Origin: Candidatus Didemnitutus sp.
GTDB lineage: Bacteria; Verrucomicrobiota; Verrucomicrobiia; Opitutales; Opitutaceae
Reading direction: 5' to 3'
NCBI GenBank assembly: GCA_017991595.1
Contig: JAGOQJ010000008.1
Span: 38,403 to 102,402, forward strand
Length of the DNA: 64,000 bases
In this document: positions 38,931 through 46,995 of the stretch, piece by piece
How positions within the stretch are numbered: position 1 is the stretch's first letter
Layout: the number at the start of each line of letters is the position of its first letter
Program-made: the position numbers and the translations under genes
The notes under the pieces: model-generated
Told to the model about the DNA's origin: nothing
Seen by the model: the letters and a program-made list of their open reading frames with translations, nothing else
Database searches by the model: none

Positions 38931-39443
38931 ATGAACGCCCTCGGTTCGGATTCCCCGATGCAGGCCACCGTGCATCTGCTGTGCGGATTGCCGGGAGCGG
39001 GGAAGACGACTTTCGCCCGGCGGCTGGCCGCCGAGCGTGGCGCGGTGCTGCTCAATGCGGACGACCGGATGATCGTCCGTCACGGCACCAATCCCCCGGC
39101 TTGCGACTTCCCGGCCTTCGCCGCAGCGGTATTCGAGGAGCTCTGGGTTGAGACGGCGCGGCACGTGGCCGCCGGACGGGATGTCATTCTCGATTGGGGT
39201 TTCTGGTCGCGCGCGGATCGCGAAGAGGCGCGCCAGCGGGTCGCGGCGGCGGGGGCGACCGCGAAACTCCATTGGGTGCGTTGCCCGGATGATGTGGCGC
39301 GGAGCCGCACACTCGAGCGGACGGCGGCGATGAAGGCCGGCGCGTTGGAGATCAACGGCGCCGCGTGGGATCTATTTCGCACGAAGTTCGAGCCACCGGG
39401 CGAGGACGAGTCCGTGGTGTTGGTCGACGGCACGGCGTCGTGA
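38931..39443 (+). CDS. P-loop kinase-like ATP-binding protein (AAA_33/zeta-toxin-like fold)
   Basis: A 170-aa protein with Walker A GLPGAGKTT near residue 20, a Walker B-like VILDWGFW near 85, and an Arg-containing lid region (RSRTLERT). These mark it as a small nucleoside/sugar kinase-like ATPase of the AAA_33 group. The phosphate acceptor is unknown. It lacks an antitoxin partner, so a zeta-toxin role is unlikely. A start nine codons later (MQATVHLL) is also possible. It is the last gene of the gltX unit. Confidence 0.75.
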   Translation: MNALGSDSPMQATVHLLCGLPGAGKTTFARRLAAERGAVLLNADDRMIVRHGTNPPACDFPAFAAAVFEELWVETARHVAAGRDVILDWGFWSRADREEARQRVAAAGATAKLHWVRCPDDVARSRTLERTAAMKAGALEINGAAWDLFRTKFEPPGEDESVVLVDGTAS

Positions 39444-39470
39444 CCATCGGCGGCGCGTGAGGCCCGTCGG

Positions 39471-40151
39471 TTACTCGAACTTCATCCGGAACTCGTCGAA
39501 TTCGCGTCGGAGGTCGGCGAGCTGGCGTTTCAGTTCGGCGTTGTCGGCTTCGAGCTGGGCGAACCGGACGGTGTCGGATGAAAGGGGCGCATCGGCCGAC
39601 GGCTCGTCGGGACGACTCGCCCTACCTGACGCGGGTGGCGGCAGGCCCGAGAGCAGGTGCGCGTAGCGCGACTCCTTGGTGCCGGGCTGGCGCGGCAGGA
39701 GTGTGACGAGCGCCGGCTGGTCCGGGTTCTCGCGGTGGGCGAGACGGCCGAGGACAGCCTGCGCGTCGGCGAGGTCGGCGAATTCGTGCAGGCGACCGCT
39801 GCGGCCACGGAGTTCGCCCGCGGTTTGCGGGCCGCGGAGGAGCAGCAAGCACAGGAGAGAGACCTCGGGGCGCGAGAGTTCGAGGACCTCGCGGGTCTTG
39901 TGGGCGAATTTGAGGACGCGGCTGTCGCCGCCGGTAATGACGACGGCGAGGCGCTTGTCGCGGAGCTGGTCGAGCGCGCGCGTGACCTCGGCTTCGCCGA
40001 GGGCCATGACCGGCTCGCGGTTGTTGATCTGGTTGCAGGCGTTGACCAGCGCATTGAGCGACAACGGATAGTAATCCGGCGTCGTCAGTTCCTTCTCGAT
40101 CAGCGCGCCGAGGACCCGGGTTTCGATGGCGTCGAGTTGAGGAAGGTCCAT
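39471..40151 (-). CDS. YceH-type (DUF480) winged-helix protein with repeat-derived linker
   Basis: A 226-aa protein. Two winged-helix domains (about 1-165) match the YceH family: LDAIETRVLGALIEKELTTPDYYPLSLNALVNACNQ at the start, EVSLLCLLLLRGPQTAGELR and LLPRQPGTKESRYAHLL. The C-terminal segment (about 195-226) is a predicted coiled coil (QLEADNAELKRQLADLRREFDEF). Between them, residues about 176-184 are encoded by a palindromic REP unit in frame. The function of the family is unknown. It lies upstream of glnS in the opposite order, with a REP in the gap. Confidence 0.87.
   Translation of the reverse strand: MDLPQLDAIETRVLGALIEKELTTPDYYPLSLNALVNACNQINNREPVMALGEAEVTRALDQLRDKRLAVVITGGDSRVLKFAHKTREVLELSRPEVSLLCLLLLRGPQTAGELRGRSGRLHEFADLADAQAVLGRLAHRENPDQPALVTLLPRQPGTKESRYAHLLSGLPPPASGRASRPDEPSADAPLSSDTVRFAQLEADNAELKRQLADLRREFDEFRMKFE
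39601..39626. repeat. REP unit inside the yceH-type gene
   Basis: A 26-bp unit beginning GGCTCGTCGGGACGACTCGC and ending CCTACC. It is a sister of the unit at 32615-32640, with identical outer parts and a hairpin GTCG-GGA-CGAC in place of GTTC-GGA-GAAC. It lies in frame in a coding sequence and supplies a linker rich in Ser, Arg, Pro and Asp. Confidence 0.75.
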
Positions 40152-40169
40152 GGGGCGCGCGGCAGTTTG

Positions 40170-40194
40170 GTCGCCTGCAAGCAGGCTCCTACAC
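40170..40194. repeat. REP element resembling the Pseudomonas REP
   Basis: On the minus strand it reads GTGTAGGAGCCTGCTTGCAG followed by GCGAC. The hairpin GCCTGC-TT-GCAGGC follows a GTAGGAG head. This is the same organisation as the well-known Pseudomonas REP (GTAGGAGC, GC-rich stem, CTTG-type loop). It lies in the 51-base gap between glnS and the yceH-type gene. Confidence 0.65.
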
Positions 40195-40202
40195 GAGGCG
40201 GA

Positions 40203-42005
40203 TCATTTCGCCCAAGTGTCCTTGAGCGTGATCGTGCGATTGAAGACGGGCTTGCCCGGCTGCGACTCCTTCGGGTCGAGCGCGAAGTAGCCGAGGCGCT
40301 CGAACTGGAAGCGGTCGGCGAGCGTCGCGCCGGCGAGGGCGGGTTCGAGCTTGGCGGTGACGACCTCGAGGGACTTCGGGTTGACGACCTTGAGGAAGTC
40401 CTCCTCGGCGGCAGGCTCGGGGACGGTGAAGAGGCGGTCGTAGAGGCGGACCTCGGCGTCGATGCACTTGGTCGCGCTGACCCAGTGGATCGTGCCCTTG
40501 ACCTTCTTGTCGGCGTTGGGCTCGCCCTTGCGGGTGGTGAGATCGGCGGTGCAGCGGAGCTCGACGAGGGAGCCGGTGGCGTCCTTCACGATCTCGTCCA
40601 GCTTGATGATGCAGGCGTATTTCAAGCGGACCTCGCCGCCCGGTTTCAGGCGGAAGTATTTTGGCGGCGGAACCTCGGCGAAATCGTCGGATTCGATGAA
40701 GACTTCGCGGGTCAGCGCGATTGGGCGCGTGGTGGGCGTCTCGCTCTGCGGGTTGTTGACCGCTTCGCAGACGACCTCCTCGCCGGCCGGGATGTTGGTG
40801 AGGACGATCTTGACCGGTTTGAGAACGGCGAGGCGGCGCTGCGCGGCGCCGTTGAGGTAGTTGCGGACGACGTTGTCGAAGACGGCCGCTTCGGTGAGCG
40901 AGTCGAACTTGGTGACGCCGACGCTGGTGACGAACTCACGGAGCGCGGGCGCGGGGATGCCGCGGCGGCGGAGGCCGGAGATCGTCGGCATGCGTGGATC
41001 GTCCCACGCAGTGACGATCTTCTCCTCGACGAGCTTCAGGAGCTTGCGCTTCGAGACGAGGGTGTAGGCGAGGTTGAGTTTCGCGAACTCGTATTGGTGC
41101 GGCAGCGGGCGCGGGAGATCGAGCGCCTCGAGGATCCAGTCGTAGAGCGCGCGGTGCACGTCGAACTCGAGCGTGCAGATCGAGTGGGTGATGCCTTCGA
41201 GGTAGTCGGAGAGGCAGTGCGCGTAGTCGTAGAGCGGATAGATGCACCAGCCGCTGCCGGCGTGGTGGTGTTCGACGTGGCGGATGCGGTAGAGGAGCGG
41301 GTCGCGCAGCCAGACGTTGGGCGAGGCCATGTCGATCTTGGCGCGGAGGGTGCGGGCGCCGTCGGGGAATTCGCCGGCGCGCATGCGGGTGAAGAGATCG
41401 AGATTCTCGGCGATGGAGCGGGTGCGGTAGGGCGATTCCTTGCCCGGTTTGTCGGGCGCGCCGCGATACTCGTCGGTCTCCTTCGGCGTCAGGTCGCAAA
41501 CGTAGGCCTTGCCCCGCTTGATCAGCTCGACGGCGTAGTGATAGAGCGGCTCGAAATAGTCGGAGGCGTGAAATGGCTCCGCCGCGGAGGGCTGAGTGCT
41601 GAGCGCGGAGGGCTGAATCGCCGGGAGGATGAAGTCGGGTTTGCCGTTGAAGGGCGTGGCGGCGGGCGTGGCGCCCTTGGCCTTGAAGCCGAGGCAGTGG
41701 TCGGCCCAACCGTCGATCAGCCACTTCACGTCGGTGGTGATGGAGTCGACGTATTCGACGTCCTCCTTGACGGGATTGGTGTCGTCAAAGCGGAGGTTGC
41801 ACTGGCCGTTGTTCTCGCGGGCGATGCCGAAGTTAAGGCAGATGGACTTGGCGTGGCCGATGTGGAGGTAGCCGTTGGGCTCGGGCGGGAAGCGCGTCAC
41901 GATCTTCGCGTAACGCTGCTCGGCGACGTGTTGCGCGACGATGTCGCGGATGAAGTCGCTGGGAGCGGGCGCTGACGGGGAGGGTGACGTGTTCTCGGCT
42001 GACAT
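40203..42005 (-). CDS. glnS: Glutamine-tRNA ligase
   Basis: A class I synthetase of 600 aa. The HIGH motif is FPPEPNGYLHIGHAKSICLNFG, the KMSKS-equivalent is LVSKRKLLKLVEE, and RFDDTNPVKED is typical. Beta-barrel anticodon-binding domains fill the C-terminal half. It is about 45 residues longer than the E. coli enzyme; part of this is a linker near residues 125-145 encoded by 13-bp direct repeats. GltX and GlnS are both present. The ATG start is followed by a Ser/Pro-rich leader of about 15 residues. Confidence 0.95.
   Translation of the reverse strand: MSAENTSPSPSAPAPSDFIRDIVAQHVAEQRYAKIVTRFPPEPNGYLHIGHAKSICLNFGIARENNGQCNLRFDDTNPVKEDVEYVDSITTDVKWLIDGWADHCLGFKAKGATPAATPFNGKPDFILPAIQPSALSTQPSAAEPFHASDYFEPLYHYAVELIKRGKAYVCDLTPKETDEYRGAPDKPGKESPYRTRSIAENLDLFTRMRAGEFPDGARTLRAKIDMASPNVWLRDPLLYRIRHVEHHHAGSGWCIYPLYDYAHCLSDYLEGITHSICTLEFDVHRALYDWILEALDLPRPLPHQYEFAKLNLAYTLVSKRKLLKLVEEKIVTAWDDPRMPTISGLRRRGIPAPALREFVTSVGVTKFDSLTEAAVFDNVVRNYLNGAAQRRLAVLKPVKIVLTNIPAGEEVVCEAVNNPQSETPTTRPIALTREVFIESDDFAEVPPPKYFRLKPGGEVRLKYACIIKLDEIVKDATGSLVELRCTADLTTRKGEPNADKKVKGTIHWVSATKCIDAEVRLYDRLFTVPEPAAEEDFLKVVNPKSLEVVTAKLEPALAGATLADRFQFERLGYFALDPKESQPGKPVFNRTITLKDTWAK
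41583..41616. repeat. 13-bp direct repeats inside glnS
   Basis: CGCGGAGGGCTGA occurs at 41583-41595 and 41604-41616, a period of 21 bases, so the reading frame is kept. On the coding strand this gives the near-repeated peptide QPSALST/QPSAAEP within a variable loop of GlnS. Confidence 0.8.
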
Positions 42006-42193
42006 AGAGCGAGCACGTTGCGCGGGGCGGCGCGGCAAGGCAATGGCGCAGTTTGGCAGTGGCCTTGGCAAATGGAACGAAATGCAGGGCCGGCGCTTGG
42101 AGCCATGCTTACATCAATGGCGAAGTGTCTCGGCCACGAGTGCCGGTCCCGCATTCAGAATGCACTGACACCTCCGTGTGAATGATCGTGCCC

Positions 42194-42517
42194 TCAGGGG
42201 CCGGGCGAAAAATAGTAGAGAGCAATTACGACACAGACCACCGCGAGCCAAATGATCAGCGCACGCCGGTTCCGTCGTTCAGCTTTCCGGTCGATCGCAG
42301 CCAACTCTCTTTCGGTGAGCGCCCGGATTTCGACATCGAATTCGTGCGACTTGAACTCGGTGTCGTCGAAGCGGAGCGAGTCTCTTTGGCCATCAGCTGC
42401 GGAGAGAGCTTGGCGTCTGAGTTCTTCGGCGAACCTGAGCAGGTCCTCTTTGGTTCCGGCGATGCGCAACTTGGGAGTGGATCGTGCGCGGGTAACTGTA
42501 TCGAAATGGATGGGCAT
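42194..42517 (-). CDS. Hypothetical tail-anchored small membrane protein
   Basis: A 107-aa protein that I do not recognise. Residues 1-80 are charged, with two helical stretches (TKEDLLRFAEELRRQAL and LTERELAAIDRKAERRNRR). A single transmembrane helix (about 86-102, ALIIWLAVVCVVIALYYF) ends just before the C-terminus. The basic run before the helix suggests the N-terminal part is cytoplasmic. It lies 19 bases after ppaC on the same strand and may be co-transcribed. Its stop is about 190 bases from glnS. Confidence 0.6.
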   Translation of the reverse strand: MPIHFDTVTRARSTPKLRIAGTKEDLLRFAEELRRQALSAADGQRDSLRFDDTEFKSHEFDVEIRALTERELAAIDRKAERRNRRALIIWLAVVCVVIALYYFSPGP

Positions 42518-42536
42518 GCCATGCTTCGGGGTTGGT

Positions 42537-44210
42537 CTATCCCCGCATCTCGCGCAGGATGCTTGTGAGGTAGGGGATGAGCTGCTTTTTGCGGGAGACG
42601 ATGCCGGGCATGTCGAAGATCTCGTTCTGCTGGACGTGCGCGTAGGAGATCCGGCGGATGAACTCCGGATCGCCCTGCACGAGCATGAGCGAGTTCTGCG
42701 TGTTGATGTCGGTGACGAGCAGGGCGGCGAAGGCGAGCTTCTCGCTGCTCCGCAGTTCGGCGAGGGCGGCGGAGATTTCCTTGGCGTGGGCCCAGAAGTT
42801 GTCGAAACCGAGTTCTTCGACCTGCGAGACGGCGAAGGTGACGCCTTCTTCGTCGTAGATCTTGAAGTCGGAGCGCACGACTTTCTCCGGCGGGCTGGCG
42901 AGGATGACGGAGCCCGAGCTGAAGATGAGTTCGGCGAGGGCCTTGCCCTTGATGTCGGCGTGGGTCTCGAGCCAGGCGAGCGTGTCGGCGTCCTTCGGCG
43001 TTGATGTCGGGCTTTGCAGGAGCAGGGTGTCGGAGATGAGTCCGGACATCATCAGGCCGGCGAGGTCGGGGCCGGGCTTGAGGCCGTAGCGACGGAAGAG
43101 GTCGGCGACGATGGTGCAGGTGGAGCCGACGGGGTCGTTGAGGAAGAAGATCGGCTGGGGCGTGGCCATCGGCCCGAGGCGGTGGTGGTCGATGATCTCG
43201 GTGATGGTGACTTCGTCGGCGCCGGCGACGGCCTGGGTGAGCTCGTTGTGGTCGACGAGCACGAGGCGGGTCGGCACGGGCTTGAGGACGTCGGATTTGG
43301 TGAGGATGCCGCGGAGCTTGCCGTCGTCGCCGACGACGAGGAACGCGGGGGCGGAGGAGGCGCCGAGGCGGCGGCGGATGTCGGCGAGGCGCACGTCGGG
43401 GCCGACGGTGTTGAAATTGCGATCGATGATCGGCGCGAGGCGGCCGGCGGTGCGGATGAGGAGGGCCGTGGTGGCGGTGTCGTAGGGGCTGATCAGGAGG
43501 TTGACGCCACGGGCGCGGGCGGCGTCGAGGACTTCGGGCGCGGCGGGCTTGCCGCCGGTGATGACCAAGGTGCGGACGCCGAGCTCGATGGACTTGCGCT
43601 GGATGTCCTGCCGATCGCCGACGACGATGATGGATTTTTCTGCTGGGATGCCTTCGGCCTGCGAGAGGCGCCAGAAGGAGGAAATATCCATGGCCCCGAT
43701 GCGGACGTAGCACTCCTCGACGCGATCGGCGTGGGCGCCGAGGTGGACGATCTCGGCCTGCAGGGTGCGGGCGATGGAGTTGAGGTCGGCGGTGACCAGG
43801 CGCATGCGCTTGGGCTCGGCGATCTGGGGCAGGAAGGCGTGGGCGAGTTGCGGGGCGGTGACGGTGCCGACGACTTGCTGATCGCGGTCGACCACCGGCA
43901 CGACGCGGTGGCCGTAACGGTCGATGGATTCGAGGGCCTCGGCGTAGGTGGCGTCATCGGTGACGCTGTGGACGTCCTGCACCATGACGTCGTGCACACG
44001 CGGGGAAACGTCACTGAGGTAGAGGGGCAGGGGCGTGCGGAAGCGGGCGAGGATGGCGTCGATGCGGGCGTTGGAATTGCCGCAGCGGGCGGGCACGTAG
44101 CCGGTCTCGCCGCGCGCCTCCTTGAAGGCGGCGTAGGCGATGGCCGAGCAGATGGAGTCAGCGTCGGGGTTGCGGTGGCCGATGACGAAGGTGGAGGGCA
44201 CGGGGTCCAT
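42537..44210 (-). CDS. ppaC: Manganese-dependent inorganic pyrophosphatase with CBS and DRTGG domains
   Basis: A family II (DHH) pyrophosphatase of 557 aa. The N-terminal DHH part has VIGHRNPDADSICSA. A regulatory insert follows: CBS 1 (about 70-130, VHDVMVQDVHSV), a DRTGG domain (about 135-250) and CBS 2 (to about 310, GILTKSDVLKP). The catalytic core resumes with VLVDHNE and EIIDHHRLG, and the DHHA2 domain ends SRKKQLIPYLTSIL. The CBS/DRTGG insert suggests adenine-nucleotide control, as shown for clostridial homologues. Two paired CBS motifs and all DHH ligands appear intact. Confidence 0.93.
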   Translation of the reverse strand: MDPVPSTFVIGHRNPDADSICSAIAYAAFKEARGETGYVPARCGNSNARIDAILARFRTPLPLYLSDVSPRVHDVMVQDVHSVTDDATYAEALESIDRYGHRVVPVVDRDQQVVGTVTAPQLAHAFLPQIAEPKRMRLVTADLNSIARTLQAEIVHLGAHADRVEECYVRIGAMDISSFWRLSQAEGIPAEKSIIVVGDRQDIQRKSIELGVRTLVITGGKPAAPEVLDAARARGVNLLISPYDTATTALLIRTAGRLAPIIDRNFNTVGPDVRLADIRRRLGASSAPAFLVVGDDGKLRGILTKSDVLKPVPTRLVLVDHNELTQAVAGADEVTITEIIDHHRLGPMATPQPIFFLNDPVGSTCTIVADLFRRYGLKPGPDLAGLMMSGLISDTLLLQSPTSTPKDADTLAWLETHADIKGKALAELIFSSGSVILASPPEKVVRSDFKIYDEEGVTFAVSQVEELGFDNFWAHAKEISAALAELRSSEKLAFAALLVTDINTQNSLMLVQGDPEFIRRISYAHVQQNEIFDMPGIVSRKKQLIPYLTSILREMRG

Positions 44211-44254
44211 GAACGAAAGCGGCCCAAGCTAGGCGCTGGGGCGGACGGGGAAAG

Positions 44255-44286
44255 AAAAAAGCCCGGCCTGTGCGGGCCGGGCTTTT
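44255..44286 (-). terminator. Intrinsic terminator of the pseudopilin gene
   Basis: An 8-bp GC stem (GCCCGGCC with GGCCGGGC, 6-base loop) has A and T runs on both sides. On the minus strand it ends with TTTTTT. It lies about 40 bases after the pseudopilin stop and could work in both directions. Confidence 0.85.
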
Positions 44287-44328
44287 GTTTTTGCCGAAAG
44301 CAATGGCGGGAATCTGACGAACTACTCG

Positions 44329-45060
44329 CTATTGCGGGGTCTGGCCCTGCACCCCGCCTACGGTTCCTAGGGTGGCGGAACTCGTCCCGTAAACGCGAGC
44401 GTTCACGGGAATGGCCTGGAGCAGGGACGGACCCTTTCTGCCGTTGGTCAGGGTGAGCTGACTACCGGTTTCACTGGTGTTGGGGTAAAACTGGACGTTG
44501 CCGCCCAGAAATGCGATGTGGCCGCCGGTCTCGCGATAGACGCCCTTGGTGGCGTCCCAGAAACCGGTGGCGAGCAGGCCGCGGGTGAAGGCGACCGGGG
44601 TGGACGGGCCGTCGCTCATGCGGAGGCCGCCGACGAATTCGAAACTGAGGTCGCGCGAGGCGAAGTCCGTGGAGAGCACGTTGCGCGTGCCGGGCTCGAT
44701 GATGGCGGTGGGGTAAACGCCGTTGAAGACGGGGTCGTTCTTCGCGAAATAGAAGGCGGGGTCGGTGAGGATGCCGCGCTGGGCGAGGACGCCGGCGAAG
44801 AGATGGGCGCCGTTGCCGCCGGAAATCTGGGCCGCGAGGGCGGTCGGGTCGGGCAGGCGGTCGTTGTTGTCAGCCGCATAGATTTGGGCGGCTTTAACGA
44901 TCTCGCGCAGGTTGTTGGCATCGACCGTGCGTTGGGCGGTTTCGCGCACTTTGCCCACGGTGGGGAAAATCAGGGCCGCCAGAATCCCGATGATGGCGAT
45001 GACTGTAAGCAGCTCGATCAGCGTAAAGCCTGCTTCAGTGCGACGGGCGGCGAAGACCAT
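44329..45060 (-). CDS. Type II secretion/type IV pilin-like pseudopilin
   Basis: A 243-aa protein with a class III signal. A short basic leader (MVFAARRTEAG) precedes FTLIELLTVIAIIGILAALIFPT, with Glu at position +5 after the prepilin peptidase site. The globular part has a GspG-like helix (NNLREIVKAAQIYAADNNDRLP) and a C-terminal domain with GGHIAFLGGNVQFYPN, common in the many prepilin-like proteins of Verrucomicrobiota and Planctomycetota. No other secretion genes are near, so it is an orphan pseudopilin. It has its own terminator. Confidence 0.88.
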   Translation of the reverse strand: MVFAARRTEAGFTLIELLTVIAIIGILAALIFPTVGKVRETAQRTVDANNLREIVKAAQIYAADNNDRLPDPTALAAQISGGNGAHLFAGVLAQRGILTDPAFYFAKNDPVFNGVYPTAIIEPGTRNVLSTDFASRDLSFEFVGGLRMSDGPSTPVAFTRGLLATGFWDATKGVYRETGGHIAFLGGNVQFYPNTSETGSQLTLTNGRKGPSLLQAIPVNARVYGTSSATLGTVGGVQGQTPQ

Positions 45061-45380
45061 AAAAGTTAAGTTAAAGTCGAGTCATACCAACCGATGACTT
45101 CAAGTCCTTTCTCGCGCCGGGGCCGGCTTTGACGCGCGAATCGCCGCGGCTGGCGCGGGTTTTGCGGTCTTGGCTGGGGGCGTGTCTGGCCAGCGGCCCG
45201 CGGTCGGGTTTGCGCGGCGGGATGTGTCATGTGGGCCGCTGCGGAGGACGAAGGGAGGACTGCGCACTTGCTTCGCGAGTGGGTTTGAGCATTTTCGCTC
45301 TGGGCTGGGGAACGCAGACGGGCCGGGCACCGGGGTGAACGGCGCCGGCGCGCGAACCCGGCAATCTCCACGAATTTTAC
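45061..45380. other. Intergenic region between divergent pseudopilin and mcsA
   Basis: A 320-base gap between divergent genes. It must hold the promoters of the pseudopilin gene and of the mcsA-mcsB-clpC unit. The first 50 bases are AT-rich next to the pseudopilin start. I see no convincing operator, small gene or repeat; no CtsR-type direct repeat was found by eye. Confidence 0.5.
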
Positions 45381-45896
45381 ATGGCCAACTCCCTCAAGTG
45401 CGACCTTTGCGCCAAGCCGGCGACCGTCCACCTCACGCAGATCGTCAACAACAAGATCCACAAGGTCGATCTGTGCGAGGCGTGCGCGCAGGCCAAGGGC
45501 GTGACCGATCCCAGCGGCTTCTCGCTGGCCGACCTCCTGCTGAAGGCTTCCCTGAATCCCGAACCGGGTGGCGATGCGGCCTGCGAGGCCTGCGGCTTCA
45601 CGCAGCAGGATTTCAAGAAGACGGGCCGTTTCGGCTGCCCGGCTTGCTACGACGCCTTCGCCCGCACTCTCGAGCCGGTGCTCGAAAGCATGCACAAGGG
45701 CGTGGCCCATGTCGGCAAGATACCGCAAAAGGCCTTGGAGCGCCGTTCGCTTTACGACCGCCTCACCGAGCTCGAGACCGAGCTGGAGCAGGCGATCAAG
45801 TCCGAGCGCTACGAGGACGCGGCCCGCTACCGCGACGAGATCCACCAGGTCCGGCAAGCCGTCGGCAAGAAGACGTCCGCGCGCCATGAAGATTAA
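45381..45896 (+). CDS. mcsA: McsA-like zinc-finger activator of protein arginine kinase
   Basis: A 171-aa protein with four CxxC pairs: CDLCAKP, CEACAQ, CEACGF and CPACYD. They form two zinc-binding treble-clef-like units. A UVR motif follows near the C-terminus (LETELEQAIKSERYEDAARYRDEIHQ). This is the McsA layout, the activator of the McsB arginine kinase. The coding sequence overlaps mcsB by 11 bases. The operon order mcsA-mcsB-clpC matches that of Firmicutes, but the repressor gene ctsR is absent. Confidence 0.9.
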   Translation: MANSLKCDLCAKPATVHLTQIVNNKIHKVDLCEACAQAKGVTDPSGFSLADLLLKASLNPEPGGDAACEACGFTQQDFKKTGRFGCPACYDAFARTLEPVLESMHKGVAHVGKIPQKALERRSLYDRLTELETELEQAIKSERYEDAARYRDEIHQVRQAVGKKTSARHED

Positions 45897-46968
45897 CGAA
45901 CTCATCGCGGGCTCCTCCGAACTCACCGACACCGGCGCGAACAAGACCGCGGTCGTGCTGATGACGCGCATCCGTCTCGCGCGCAACCTCGCCCGGATGC
46001 CTTTCCCGGGTTGGGCCAAGGAAGCGCAGCGGCGTGAAGTGCTCGCGTCCTGCCTGCAGGCCGTCGCCTCGCTGCCGCAGATGAAGCGCGGCCTCGCCGT
46101 CGGCTTGGAGGACCTCAACGACCTCGAGCGCCAGATCCTCGTCGAGCGCCACCTCATCAGCCGCGAGCTCAGCCACGGCAAGGCCGGCTGCGGCGTCGTC
46201 GTCAGCAAGGACCAGTCCTGCGCCGTGATGATCAATGAGGAGGATCATCTCCGCATCCAGGTGCTTCGTGCCGGCTTCCAGTTCAAGAAGGTCTGGAACA
46301 CCATCGACGCGCTCGACACCGAGCTCGAGGAGCACCTCGACTACGCATTCTCGCCGCAACTCGGCTATCTCACCGCTTGCCCCACGAATCTCGGCACCGC
46401 AATCCGGGCGTCCACGATGATGCACCTGCCCGCGCTCGTGATCTCGGGGCAGATGGAGAAGGTCGTCCGCGCGGTCAACCAGCTCGGCATGGCGGTGCGC
46501 GGTCTGTTCGGCGAAGGCTCCGACGCCAGCGGCTCCATTTTCCAGATTTCCAACCAGACGACGCTCGGCGAGACCGAGGAAGACATCATCAAGCACCTCA
46601 CCGGCGTGTTGAACACCATCATCGAGCAGGAACTTAACGCCCGCGAGCGCCTGCTTGAGACGGAGCCGACGAAACTCTTCGACAAGATCGGCCGCGCCTA
46701 CGGCATCCTTCAGCACGGCTACCTGCTCAACTCCGGCGAGGCGATGAATCTCCTCTCGCTCATCCGCCTCGGCATCGATCTCGGCATGTTCCCGGATACG
46801 CAGCGCGCGTTCATCGACCGTCTCTTCATCGAGTGCCAGCCCGGGCACATCCAGCACGCCCATCGCGGCAGCGTCGAGGCCGGCCAGCGCGACGTGCTCC
46901 GCGGCCAGTTGCTGCGCGCCGAATTTGCCAAACTGCCCGGCCCGGACTTCAGTAGAGCCAGTCAGTAA
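45886..46968 (+). CDS. mcsB: Protein arginine kinase McsB
   Basis: A 360-aa member of the phosphagen kinase family that phosphorylates arginine residues on proteins and marks them for ClpC. Seen motifs: VLMTRIRLARNL, the catalytic block MINEEDHLRIQVLRAG, ACPTNLGTAIRAS with the active-site Cys, and IFQISNQTTLGETEEDII. It lacks the N-terminal domain of animal creatine and arginine kinases, as expected for McsB. The ATG overlaps the end of mcsA. It lies 27 bases before clpC. Confidence 0.92.
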   Translation: MKINELIAGSSELTDTGANKTAVVLMTRIRLARNLARMPFPGWAKEAQRREVLASCLQAVASLPQMKRGLAVGLEDLNDLERQILVERHLISRELSHGKAGCGVVVSKDQSCAVMINEEDHLRIQVLRAGFQFKKVWNTIDALDTELEEHLDYAFSPQLGYLTACPTNLGTAIRASTMMHLPALVISGQMEKVVRAVNQLGMAVRGLFGEGSDASGSIFQISNQTTLGETEEDIIKHLTGVLNTIIEQELNARERLLETEPTKLFDKIGRAYGILQHGYLLNSGEAMNLLSLIRLGIDLGMFPDTQRAFIDRLFIECQPGHIQHAHRGSVEAGQRDVLRGQLLRAEFAKLPGPDFSRASQ

Positions 46969-46995
46969 CCGACACCCTTTTAAAACAAAGCCCAC

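Noticed and set aside
38931..39443. The P-loop protein as a zeta-type toxin
   Set aside because: No antitoxin gene is adjacent, and the gene sits in a housekeeping run after gltX and a thioesterase gene.
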